This document shows, piece after piece, positions 1 through 8,496 of a DNA stretch of 64,000 nucleotides. A program made the translations under genes and the position numbers. The notes beneath the pieces were generated by a model. It saw only the letters and a program-made list of their open reading frames with translations. It searched no databases and was not told the DNA's origin. Every line of letters starts with the position of its first letter. The first letter of the stretch is position 1. The stretch comes from CAVQBC01 sp963710665 (GTDB lineage: Bacteria > Actinomycetota > Thermoleophilia > Solirubrobacterales > Solirubrobacteraceae): positions 1 to 64,000 of the forward strand of contig CAVQBC010000006.1 in assembly GCA_963710665.1 (NCBI GenBank), in the 5' to 3' direction.

Positions 1-201
1 GGAGCAAGCATTTGGCGGGCGCTGGGCCAGACGCTCGCTCGTCGAGGAACGCGGGCGTGAGCGGTGCGGACGCGGACAACTGCGCTGCGTGCCCCGCCTT
101 CGCGGTCGAGCGGTCATGTCGCCTCCTCACGGCCCGCTCCACCTCGGAGATCGGCGCCACGCCGTAAGCGATGGCGCGCTTCGTCGAACCGCGTGTGTTC
201 G

Positions 202-417
202 TTATCGAGAGTCCTTCACCGCGGTCCTACGGGCCCGCCCGCACGGCGCGCCCCCTTCTTGTGCGGGGTGCGCGTTGGCGCGAGAGCGCAGCGGGCGCAG
301 GCGGGCGCGAAGGTTCGCCCATGCCACCCCAACCGCGATGAGTAGCGCGGGGCCGAGGGACGCGAGGGTCTCTTCGATGGGGAGGCCGCCGACGTGCGCG
401 AGGGGGGCGCTGATCAT
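202..417 (-). CDS. small membrane protein coupled to selenium-binding protein
   Basis: This 71-residue protein starts inside the stop codon of the selenium-binding-protein gene: its ATG (417-415) and that gene's TGA (416-414) form an ATGA overlap, so the two are probably translationally coupled. It opens MISAPLAHVGGLPIEET and has one hydrophobic stretch at about residues 17-34, followed by an Arg-rich, probably cytoplasmic tail. I recall short proteins with the 'HVGGLPIEE' opening in related high-GC actinobacteria, but I know no function. The start is chosen from the overlap; a longer open frame to 597 runs antiparallel inside the upstream gene and is not credible. The coupling suggests it works with the SBP56 protein at the membrane, which is inference. 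Confidence 0.6.
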   Translation of the reverse strand: MISAPLAHVGGLPIEETLASLGPALLIAVGVAWANLRARLRPLRSRANAHPAQEGGAPCGRARRTAVKDSR

Positions 418-1756
418 TGGAAGATCTCGGTTGTGCAGTCGCCGCCCTGCAGGCGCACTTCGTGGGCTCGCGCGGGACCGTCGGGTCGGTTGTGGAAGTC
501 GACGAAGAAGTCCGGGTCGACCTCCATCTCGCCCTCGGGGTCGCAGTTGACCTTGAGGAGCCAGGAGCGGAGCCCGGGGTAGAACTGGTTGTCCCAAGTC
601 GAGTAGAGCGAGTTGGTGACGTAGAGCCTGCGCCCGTCGAGGGAGAGCTGGATCATCTGCGGTCCGCCGCTCAGCTCGCGGCCGCGGTCGGTCGGCTTGC
701 CGAGCAGCCCGCCGAGCCAGAGCCGGCCGGTCAGCCTGGGGTGGGCCGGGTCGGAGATGTCGTATTGGCGCAGGTCGCCGTGCAGCCAGTTGGAGAGGTA
801 GAGGAAGCGGTCGTCCATCGAGACGACCACGTCGGTGATCAGGCCCGGCACGCCGCCGGGCAGCGGCCAGCCCTCAAGCTCCTCGTTGTCGACCACGATC
901 ACCGGCTCGGCCTGGAAGCTGCCGTTGGTGCGGTGGAAGCGGAGGATGTTGCTGGCCAGCGTCGCGCCGACGAAGCCCTGCTCGGCGTCGGGGTCGTGGA
1001 GGAAGCGCACCTCGAGCGGGATCAGTCCCTGCTCGCCGAGGTCGAGGGTCTGCTCGAGCCGCCGCTCGGCGAGGTTCCAGAAGTGCAAGCGCTGCCCGTA
1101 GCGCCCGGCGCCGACGTCGTCGATGTCGAAGCCGCCCTCGTAGGCGTTCGGCTCGCCCCACTCCGACGAGATGAGCACGTTCTGGCGCGGCTGGTACCAG
1201 AAGTCGTAGCCCAGCTTCGGCGTCGGGCCGCCATTCTCCCAGCGACCCTTGAGCTCGAACGTCTTGCGCGTCGAGCACCGCGAAGCCGCCGGCACCGTTG
1301 CCCTCGGCGTCGCCGAGCATCGAGACCACGACGTTGTCGCCCGGCATGCAGTGGACGGTGTGCGGTCGCGTGTAGCCCGTCTTCTCGACGAGCTCCTGTG
1401 GCTCGATGACCTTCTCGATCCGCGGCGCGCCGCGGGTCGTCGGCGACGTTCACGATGTGGATCCGCGAGGAGCGAAAGCCGGGGACGATCAGGTGCGAGC
1501 GGTCCGGCCCGTGACACGCCGAGCTGCAGCGGTTCCAGCCGAAGTGATGCAGCTCGTCGCCGACGTTCGGCATCGGCGTCTCGTGGACGACTCGTCCATC
1601 TTCGGCGTCGACGACGGCCAAGAAGTCGGGCGCGTCAACGCCCGTGCCCTCGTGCAGGCAGGCGAGATAGAGGAACTCCTCCGGCGGCGCCTGCAGCGCC
1701 TCCTCCGGCGAGGCGTAGAACGACGCGGTGCTGCGGTGCGGGTTGGCTTCGCTCAT
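414..1756 (-). pseudogene. selenium-binding protein / methanethiol oxidase (SBP56), two frameshifts
   Basis: Three reading frames read in series give an SBP56-family protein of about 447 residues, the usual family length. The N-terminal part (from 1756) carries HHFGWNRCSSACHG, typical of the family. The middle part carries PGDNVVVSMLGDAEGNG and the C-terminal part runs from FELKGRW to DCTTEIFQ. The breaks are near 1432 (after VNVADDPR) and near 1267 (before KTFELKGR); each is repaired by removing one C. SBP56 enzymes oxidise methanethiol to formaldehyde, H2S and H2O2 using copper. A good ribosome site (AGAAGGAG) precedes the ATG. Both breaks could be sequencing errors, because the residues on either side are well conserved; otherwise the gene is dead. 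Confidence 0.88.
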
Positions 1757-1811
1757 CGCGAGTCTCCTTCTCTGCTGTGTCGGCGTTCCTCAACCAATGG
1801 GCGTGAATCGC

Positions 1812-1831
1812 GGCGGAACGATCGTTCCGCC
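1812..1831. promoter_or_regulatory. 20-bp perfect palindrome upstream of SBP56
   Basis: GGCGGAACGATCGTTCCGCC is a perfect 20-bp inverted repeat lying 56 bp upstream of the SBP56 ATG (1756) and 60 bp beyond the stop of the upstream ATPase gene. The symmetric form without a T-run fits a dimeric repressor operator (TetR-like size) better than a terminator. No cognate regulator gene is adjacent. Confidence 0.45.
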
Positions 1832-1890
1832 TCACCGTCACGAGCCAGTTGGGTCGGCGACAGGGCGGGCGCCGCAGACGCCCGATCGCG

Positions 1891-4800
1891 TCAGAGGGAC
1901 CAGCTGGGTGGAGGGGCGCCGGGGGTGGCGTAGTAGCAGGAGCGCCCGGTCTGGATCGATGCCTCGAAGTGCGCGGCCAGCTCTGGGCAGTGCTTGTCGA
2001 TGAGCATGATCGCGGTCCTGATGGCCTTCGTGACGCTGATGCGCGCCCGTTCGTCGGGCGAGGAGAACGTCCGGTCACGGCCCCGCAGCCCGACTGCGCG
2101 CGCGAGCTCCTGGGTCAGCAGGTCGCGGTCGTCCTGCAGGCGGGCGGCGCGTTCGATGTCGCCCCAGTCGCGCGCCTGCTCGAGCTCCTCTTCGAGCTCC
2201 TCGAGCCGTCGGGCGTAGTCCGCCTTGGCCTGCTCGTCAAGCACGGGATCGCGGTCGGACGGCCAGGAGCCGACAAGATCGTCGTCGGCGAGCCGCGCGC
2301 GAGCGTCGGCCGGATGACCCGTGGCGGCGCTCACGAGCTCGAGCACGTGCACCTTGCGACCGGGGCTGGCGAGGAGCGAGGCGATGTAGCGAAGCCCCTT
2401 CAGGTCGCGCAGGCGGAACGTCCGTCCCTGGTAGGCGATCGTCCAGAACTCGCCCTCGTGCCGGAAGACCGCATCGGCGGCCGGCGGCTGCGACTGCTGA
2501 CGGCGGAGGGCCGAGAAGCGCTCGAAGAGACCGGTCATGCCGAGCCCGTCGCAGAGGCGCGCCGCCTCCTCGAGCATCGCGGCGATGCGTTCGCGGTCGC
2601 CTTCTTCGCCGCGCGCGGTCAGCGCTTGCGCGCGCTCGAGCAGCACGCGGGCGCGGATCGCGCGCGCGCAGAGCAGCTCGCAGCGCTTCAGTGCGGTCGC
2701 GAAGTGCCGATCGGCGTCCCCCCAGCGCTCGAGCAGCGCCGCGAGCTTGCCGAGGCGGAGGGCGACCGGTCCGAACGGCTGCTTGCTGTAGGAGACGGCG
2801 TTGTCGCCGGCGTGCGGAAGCAGGAGCTCGTACAGCTGCAGGCCGCGCCGCCGGTCGCCGACGAGGACGCACGCGTCGGCGAGCGCGGAAAGGTGAAGGA
2901 GCCAGAAACCGCTGCGCGGGAGCTCGGCGAAGCCCCGTACCGCGTGGCGCTCCAGCTCGCGCCGCGCCGCCTCCTCCTCGCCGAGCTCGGCGGCGGCGAG
3001 CGCGTCGCGCCACCGCGAGATCCACGGGAAGCGCTCGCCGTGGTCCTGAATCTCGGGCCAGTACTCGAGCAGGCGGCCCTGCGCCCAGCGGATCGCGAGC
3101 ATCTGCGCATAGCGGAAGACGTACACCGTGTACTCGCTCTGCCACAGCCGCGCGAGCTCGAGCGCCTCCTGCGCGAGCCGCTCGGCATCGACGAAGCGGC
3201 CGTCGAGCGTCGCGCCAAGGGTGCGCAGGCACACCGTGTGCCACCGATAGAAGGGCTGCCTCATCCGCTCGGTGATCGCCGCCATCGCCTGCGTCTCGGC
3301 CTCCATCCTCCACCGGTCGCAGAGCTCGAGGTAGCAGTGCAATCGCGCGTCATGCGCCAGGAACTCGATCTCCGGGTTGACCGTCTCCTTCGCCACTCGA
3401 AGCATCTCCTCCGTGTGCGCCAGGCGCTCGGGCGCCCGTCCCGGGCTGGTCAGCGCCCAGTGGCGGGAGTGCAGGCCGGCGACGAGCGCTTCTGAGTCGC
3501 CGAGGCGGCGTGCCATTGCGATCGCTTCCTCGCTGATCGCCACGCGCCGCTCGACGCGCTCGGCACCCGACCACATCTCGAGGGCAAGGTGAGCGAGAAG
3601 ATGGGCGCGCAGCTCGCTGTCGCCCGCCGGAAGGGCGGCGAGCGCTTCCTCCAGCAGCCCCATGCTTGTGTCGCCGACCGGGAATCGCGCGTAGAGCAGG
3701 AAGCCGCCGAGGGCGGTCACGTAGCCGAGCGCCGCTCGCGCAAGCATCTCCGGCTCTGCCGAGCGCCGCGCCACGTCGATCGCGCGCTCGAACGTCCCCC
3801 GCGCCCCGCTGCCGTCCCCCGAGCGCCACTGCGCGTCGCCGAGGCGCAGCAACAGGTCGCCGCGCCGTTCGCCCGAGGCGGCTCCCGCGGCGACGAGGAG
3901 CTCCAGTGCGCGCCGGAAGTGGATGGCAGCCTCCTCGTATCCGAGCATGGCGGACGCGCGATCGCCCGCGCGCGCGAGGTACTTGACGGCTTGGCCTGCA
4001 TCGCCGAGGGGCGCCGCAAGAAACAGGTGATGCGCGATCTCGGACAGGTGCGGATCGAGGTCGTCGCCGTACACGGTCTCGAGCAGGCGACCCACCGCCT
4101 GGTGCAACTCCAGTCGCCTGCCCGGAGGGAGATCGTCGTACAGCGTCTCCCGCACCAGGTCGTGCGCGAACGAATAGCGGCGTGGTGTCGCGGAGACGTC
4201 GGTGATGAGGCCTACCGCCGCCGCCTGCGCGAGCATGGCCATCACCCGGGCGGGACTCAGCCGGCTTGCGCGCTGGAGCAGATGCAGGTCGAATTCGCGT
4301 CCGATGACGGCCGCGAGCCGGAGCGCCGTGACGGCCTTGCGGGGGAGGGCCGTCACGCGGCGGCGGATCAGGGCTCGGACCTCCTCGGGGATGCGAAGGA
4401 GGGGATCCTTGCTCGGCTCGTCAAGGCTCTCGAGCGTATCGCCGGCGGTCAGCAGGCGGACGACCTCTCCCAGGAAGTACGGATTGCCTCCCGTGACCTC
4501 ATGCAGCCTCGCGACGGCTTTTCGACTCACCGTCGACCCGGTCACCGTCGCGACGTACGCGTCGATGTGCGTCGGCGTCAGGCCCCGAAGCGGGATCCTC
4601 GTCGCGACCCGCGCGAGCTCGGCGAAGACGTCGGACAGCTCACGGACGCGCTTCTCGGCGTCCCGATAGGACGCCACGAACAGGATCCTCGCCTCGGCGA
4701 GCATGTCCCCCAGGAAGCGCAGCAGCAGCAGCGACGGCTCATCTCCCGCGTGCACGTCGTCCAGGACGATCAGGATCGGGCGCCCGGACGAGGCCGCTGC

Positions 4801-5223
4801 CAGGAAGCGGCCCACCGCGTCGAAGACGCGCAGCCGCTCGCCTTCCGGCATTACCGCGGTCGGCGCCGAGCGCTGGGCGGCCTTCGAGCCGCTGGGCACG
4901 ACGAGCTCCTCGAAATCGCCCCCCAGCGCGCGGATGACCTGAATCCAGGGCCAATAAGGTGGCGCGCCGCCCTCCGTCCAGCAGCGACCCGTGACGACGC
5001 ACACCCCTCGCTCAGAGCCATCCCGGGCGAGCTCGCTCATCAGCCGGGTCTTTCCGATACCCGGCTCGCCGGTGACGAGCACGAGTGATCCGCGGCCGGA
5101 GGTCGCGTCCTCGAGTGCGGATGCCAGATCCGCCAGCTCCTGGTCGCGCCCGACGAACGGTCGCATCGAGGATCGCCAGGTGGCCGCCGGTGGCGCGATC
5201 TGCTTCGCGCCTCCTCTCTCCAT
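1891..5223 (-). CDS. large ATPase regulator (AAA_16 plus TPR-like helical repeats), LAL/MalT-like
   Basis: This is a signalling ATPase of about 1110 residues. RPFVGRDQEL (~21-30) begins the AAA_16 domain, with Walker A GEPGIGKT at 52-59 and Walker B ILIVLDDVHAGD near 160. A long all-helical, TPR-like middle follows. The C-terminal ~195 residues begin FRHEGEFWTIAYQGRTFRL and include a coiled coil (LEELEEELEQARDWGD) and a terminal SVTKAIRTAIMLIDKHCPEL segment. That C-terminal module recurs in actinobacterial ATPase and cyclase regulators. I see no LuxR-type helix-turn-helix at the end, so DNA binding is not shown. The start at 5223 is preferred over the open-frame start at 5487, which runs into transposase debris; an ATG at 5166 just before RPFVGRD is also possible. 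Confidence 0.85.
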   Translation of the reverse strand: MERGGAKQIAPPAATWRSSMRPFVGRDQELADLASALEDATSGRGSLVLVTGEPGIGKTRLMSELARDGSERGVCVVTGRCWTEGGAPPYWPWIQVIRALGGDFEELVVPSGSKAAQRSAPTAVMPEGERLRVFDAVGRFLAAASSGRPILIVLDDVHAGDEPSLLLLRFLGDMLAEARILFVASYRDAEKRVRELSDVFAELARVATRIPLRGLTPTHIDAYVATVTGSTVSRKAVARLHEVTGGNPYFLGEVVRLLTAGDTLESLDEPSKDPLLRIPEEVRALIRRRVTALPRKAVTALRLAAVIGREFDLHLLQRASRLSPARVMAMLAQAAAVGLITDVSATPRRYSFAHDLVRETLYDDLPPGRRLELHQAVGRLLETVYGDDLDPHLSEIAHHLFLAAPLGDAGQAVKYLARAGDRASAMLGYEEAAIHFRRALELLVAAGAASGERRGDLLLRLGDAQWRSGDGSGARGTFERAIDVARRSAEPEMLARAALGYVTALGGFLLYARFPVGDTSMGLLEEALAALPAGDSELRAHLLAHLALEMWSGAERVERRVAISEEAIAMARRLGDSEALVAGLHSRHWALTSPGRAPERLAHTEEMLRVAKETVNPEIEFLAHDARLHCYLELCDRWRMEAETQAMAAITERMRQPFYRWHTVCLRTLGATLDGRFVDAERLAQEALELARLWQSEYTVYVFRYAQMLAIRWAQGRLLEYWPEIQDHGERFPWISRWRDALAAAELGEEEAARRELERHAVRGFAELPRSGFWLLHLSALADACVLVGDRRRGLQLYELLLPHAGDNAVSYSKQPFGPVALRLGKLAALLERWGDADRHFATALKRCELLCARAIRARVLLERAQALTARGEEGDRERIAAMLEEAARLCDGLGMTGLFERFSALRRQQSQPPAADAVFRHEGEFWTIAYQGRTFRLRDLKGLRYIASLLASPGRKVHVLELVSAATGHPADARARLADDDLVGSWPSDRDPVLDEQAKADYARRLEELEEELEQARDWGDIERAARLQDDRDLLTQELARAVGLRGRDRTFSSPDERARISVTKAIRTAIMLIDKHCPELAAHFEASIQTGRSCYYATPGAPPPSWSL

Positions 5224-5563
5224 CGCCCAAGTGTCGACCGGACCGTCCAGGCTGTCCAGCGAACCGGGGCGACGACCGCGCGCCGCCGCCCGGCTGTTGC
5301 CATTCGGTTGGTGGGGGAGATGTGCAGGCCCCAGCTCGGGCGTGTGGTGCAACACATCACGCGATCCGAGCGGAGGACTTGGCGTGCGGGTTCGCACCAG
5401 CGCGCGCGGCGTCCGCTTCTGCTGTCCGGCACCGGCGGTCGGTGCCTGGGACGCCGCCGGGCTCGAGGAGCCGGCACGGCTCGGCATCGAGCGCAGCTAC
5501 GGCAACGTGCTCGGCGCCAATGCCTCCGAGGTGCTGGACGCCGTCGGCGAGTGGGATAGGGCC

Positions 5564-5824
5564 GCGGCCCTTGAGCTCGATCCCGTCGAGCATCAGCACC
5601 GCCAGGCGCAGATCCTCGAGCGGGCGGCTCATCAGCTCGATCAGGGTCTCGCGCGTGCGTGAGACGAACTCGCGGCTGACCCCCGATTTGCTCGTGGACC
5701 TGGCGATCGCATCGATCTCTGACCCGACCGGCTCACCCGTCCTGGCGAAGCGGCGCGTCGAAACGCCGGCCAAGATTCGCTCGAGCATCACGTCCGTCAG
5801 CCGGTCTCGCGCCGCGAAGTGCAC
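5564..5824 (-). pseudogene. IS256-family (mutator) transposase N-terminal fragment
   Basis: The segment reads MLERILAGVSTRRFARTGEP, then a stretch with SKSGVSREFVSRT, ending in LAVLMLDGIELKGR. This is the conserved region of IS256-type transposases leading to the first catalytic Asp (LMLDG). After LKGR the family sequence (a VALGI-type strand and a GLWEG-type turn) is lost and unrelated sequence follows. The rest of the DDE domain is absent, so this is an inactive relic. Its upstream edge is fused to the truncated recombinase that follows, with the junction near 5800-5824. Confidence 0.75.
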
Positions 5825-6305
5825 GCGCCGGCCTGGCGGGCGACGCGTCGCAGCTCCGAGCGAGCGGCGGCGGCGCCCACGGCCGCCCGCGCGTGGCGCC
5901 GTTGACGACGCAGAACAGCGGCCCGATGGGCAGCTCGACGCGCGCCTCGAGCCATGGGGCGAGCTGTTCCCACGCCCAGTCGTCCATTCCGACCTCGCGG
6001 CGGCGGCCGCCCTTGCCGCGGCGTACTAGCAGCGAGCCGCGGCGCGGGTCCAGGTCGGCCTCGGCGAGCGCGAGCGCCTCGCAGATCCGCAGGCCGGCCC
6101 GCCACAGCACGACGATCAGGCCGCGCAGTCGGTGACCGTGGACGCTGTCGCCGGCCCACCGCATGACGGCGACGATCTCCTCGATCGTCGGCGGGTCGGC
6201 TGGGTAGCGCATCCCCTTGTTGCGCGGCGGCCGGCCGGCGTGGAACTCCGGCAGCGTGGCGGGTGAGCGACGGCGGCCGGCGGCATCGAGCAGCAGCTCG
6301 GACAT
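5797..6305 (-). pseudogene. tyrosine recombinase/integrase, truncated before the catalytic C-terminus
   Basis: The ATG at 6305 has a strong ribosome site (GAGGAGGGG). The protein shows GRPPRNKGMRYPADPPTIEE, then the Arg-box region GLIVVLWRAGLRICEALAL with the catalytic Arg, and RRGKGGRRREVGMDDWAWE with the beta-strand Lys. After ATRGRPW a one-base frame change near 5870 leads to ARSELRRVARQAG. The sequence then stops where the HxxR and H...Y boxes should begin. It is therefore catalytically dead and abuts the IS256 fragment. The family cuts and rejoins DNA through a Tyr nucleophile that is missing here. Confidence 0.8.
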
Positions 6306-6687
6306 GACCCCTCCTCGGGCGTGAATATCGCACCGAGGCTGCTCCCCGCAGCAGCGGTGCGCCCGCCGCCCAACCGCCCACCGTCGCGCAAAGAGGCGGC
6401 ACTTCGCTCGGGGCGCGAGCTTGATTCGCGCGGGCAGGCAAAGCAGCAGCGCATTGTCCGCGCGACCACCGACGCCGGGAGCGCCCATCCGCATGGAAGG
6501 CGATAGCGGCGGCGCGACTGCTCCTTAACACGGATGCAGAGCGGGGTGGGGCCGATCGCGGGCCGGCGGACGACTGGTCTTCGTCTGAGCCGACAACGCG
6601 ACCAGCATCAGCCGCGACGCCTGCTCTGACCACACACGGCAAGTAACTCCGGCGCGATCTCCCTGGCGCAGCTGAGAGGATCAGCGC
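6306..6687. other. intergenic, no gene seen
   Basis: This stretch of 382 bp lies between the divergent recombinase relic and the hydrolase gene. Open frames here are low-complexity Arg/Ala/Pro shadows. The only recognisable signals are the ribosome sites at its two ends: GAGGAGGGG for the recombinase, and GAGAGGA at 6674-6680 for the hydrolase. Confidence 0.5.
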
Positions 6688-7482
6688 GTGGTGCGTCTGG
6701 CCGTCCTTCGGGATGGACTCGAGCTGCCCTACGTCGAGCAGGGCGATCCTGACGGCGTTCCGGCTGTGCTGCTCCACGCCTGGCTGGACTCGCGGCGGTA
6801 CTTCGATCAATTGATGGCCGTGTTGCCCAGGCGGATTCACGCGTTCGCGTTCGACCAGCGCGGGCACGGCGACGCCGCAAAGCCGGCGAACGGCTACGGA
6901 CTGCGCGACTTCGCCGCCGATATCGGCGCGTTCATGGATGCGGTCGGGCTCGACGCGGCCGTGTTCGTCGGTGCGTCGAGCGGTGGTTACGTGGCTCAGC
7001 GGTTCGCCGTCGACAACCCGGGCCGGACGCTCGCTCTGGCGCTGCTCGGGTCCCCGCGCAGCTTGCGCGGGCCGCGGCCGCGGTTCGCTGACGTGCTGGC
7101 CACGCTCGAGGACCCAATCGATGCAGCCTTTGTCCGCGAGCTCAACGAGGGGATGGTCGGGCGTGCGGTGCCCGCAGTGGTCATGGCAGCGCTGTGCGAG
7201 GAGAACCTCAAGGTGCCGGCGCGCGTCTGGCGTGATGCGTTCGAGGGCTTGCTCGCCGCCGAACCACCGCTCGACACCGGGCGGATCTCCGCGCCGACCG
7301 TGATCGTCTGGGGGGTGCGCGACTCGCTGCTTCCGCGCGCCGACCAGGAGGCGATGGCGGCGGAAATCCCAGGCGCGCGGCTGGTGATCTATGCCGACGT
7401 CGGCCACCTGCCGGTCATCGAGGCGCCCGAGCGCGTCGCCGCCGACCTCACCGCGCTCTGCGACGCGGTCGCGGCGCGTTAG
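6688..7482 (+). CDS. alpha/beta-fold hydrolase
   Basis: The protein has 264 residues, starting at GTG with the ribosome site GAGAGGA eight bases upstream. The fold is clear: an oxyanion region VLLHAWLDS (~28-35), the strand FAFDQRGHGDA, a nucleophile elbow G95-A-S97-S-G99, an acid Asp212 (VWGVRDSLLP) and a catalytic His240 (DVGHLPVIEAP). The whole Ser-Asp-His triad is present, so an active esterase, lactonase or C-C hydrolase is expected; the substrate cannot be told from sequence. It is a single gene between mobile-element debris and the DUF2703-sigma pair, and no partner gene is evident. Confidence 0.85.
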   Translation: MVRLAVLRDGLELPYVEQGDPDGVPAVLLHAWLDSRRYFDQLMAVLPRRIHAFAFDQRGHGDAAKPANGYGLRDFAADIGAFMDAVGLDAAVFVGASSGGYVAQRFAVDNPGRTLALALLGSPRSLRGPRPRFADVLATLEDPIDAAFVRELNEGMVGRAVPAVVMAALCEENLKVPARVWRDAFEGLLAAEPPLDTGRISAPTVIVWGVRDSLLPRADQEAMAAEIPGARLVIYADVGHLPVIEAPERVAADLTALCDAVAAR

Positions 7483-7869
7483 ATGACAAGAGCGAACCCT
7501 GGAGATCACCCCGCTTCCACATGCGCAAACCCGGGTGTTGTGCTCCGAGCCCGTCGCAACTGACCACCGCGCGAGCGCCCGAGCATGCCGCACACGCCCG
7601 CTTCTGTCCGGGGAAGCGAGCGTCTCGACGCCCGCCGCCGAGACGACCGAGGCTCGTCCGGAGCGACAGCCTCGTCTTCGTGGACCGAAACGCGTGCTGG
7701 TGCAGCGGAGCGGGCGCGCCGGTCACGTCGCGGGAATTGTCCTCCTCGGAACTCGAGGTGCCGCCCGTGGCGACCGCTGTGCTTGCGGCGCCTGGGGGCT
7801 TGGTGCGTCCGTTCGGGCGCTCCGCCGTCTGTATGGGTGAGAGACTGTGCTGAATGGAAGGACGTTGTG
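7483..7869. other. intergenic, no gene seen
   Basis: This 387-bp gap contains open frames on both strands that lack a plausible start, family resemblance or consistent codon pattern. GGAAGG at about 7856-7861 is the probable ribosome site for the next gene. I see no inverted repeats that decide a promoter. Confidence 0.45.
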
Positions 7870-8496
7870 ATGGCCGTCGCGCCGATCGTCGATGCGGACG
7901 CTTTGCAGACCCGGAATACGCTGGAGATCGACTTCCTCTTTCTGGATCTGACGACCTGTACTCGCTGCCTGGGGGCCGCCCGTAGCCTCGAGTCGGCGCT
8001 CGAGGTCGTGCGCGACGTGCTCGAGGCGACCGACGTCACGGTCGAGGTCAACAAGGTGCTCGTGGAGTCCGAGGAGCTGGCGCGGGCGCAGCGCTTGGTG
8101 AGCTCGCCGACGATTCGGGTTGACGGCGACGACGTCGCGCGGGAGCTCCGCGAGAGCTCGTGTGGTTCGGAGGCGTGCACCGATGGTTGCGGTGACCAGA
8201 TCGCCTGTCGCGTGTGGGTGCACAGGGGGCGGGAGTACACCGAGCCGCCGGTTGCGATGATCGTCGATGCGATCCTCGGACACGTCTACGGCGGCGCGCC
8301 GGGGCGGGCCGCCCCTGAGCCGGAGGCCTACGAATTGCCGGAGAACCTGGCCCGCTTCTTCTCAGGCAAAGCTGCAGCAGCCGCGTTGGAGGAGCTTGCC
8401 TGCTGCCCGCCCGCCGAGCTGCAGTCCTGCTGCGACGCCGACGTGAAGGCGGACTGTTGCGACGCTGCGCCCGGGGAGGGCTGCGGGTGTCGGTGA
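7870..8496 (+). CDS. DUF2703 thioredoxin-like protein with Cys-pair tail
   Basis: This 208-residue protein carries 14 cysteines. An N-terminal thioredoxin-like DUF2703 domain has C30-T-R-C33 (DLTTCTRCLG) and an SSPTIRVDG strand, with further cysteines at 98, 103, 107 and 113. After a linker, the last 31 residues are a Cys-pair tail (CC at 178, 187 and 196, then CGC). Tails of this kind recur on arsenic- and heavy-metal-linked proteins, so metal or metalloid handling is the likely role (inference). Its stop overlaps the start of the sigma-factor gene, implying co-expression. The ATG at 7870 has GGAAGG upstream. Confidence 0.85.
   Translation: MAVAPIVDADALQTRNTLEIDFLFLDLTTCTRCLGAARSLESALEVVRDVLEATDVTVEVNKVLVESEELARAQRLVSSPTIRVDGDDVARELRESSCGSEACTDGCGDQIACRVWVHRGREYTEPPVAMIVDAILGHVYGGAPGRAAPEPEAYELPENLARFFSGKAAAAALEELACCPPAELQSCCDADVKADCCDAAPGEGCGCR

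Noticed and set aside
1..117. Minus-strand ATG at 117 with a strong GAGGAGG site, open to the window edge
   Set aside because: The 39 codons are Arg/Pro/Ser-rich with no protein-like pattern, and only the ribosome-site-like sequence supports it.
5224..5487. Extending the large ATPase gene to the start at 5487
   Set aside because: The added 88 residues are Pro/Arg/Ser-rich without family resemblance and extend towards IS256 debris, so the later ATG is preferred.
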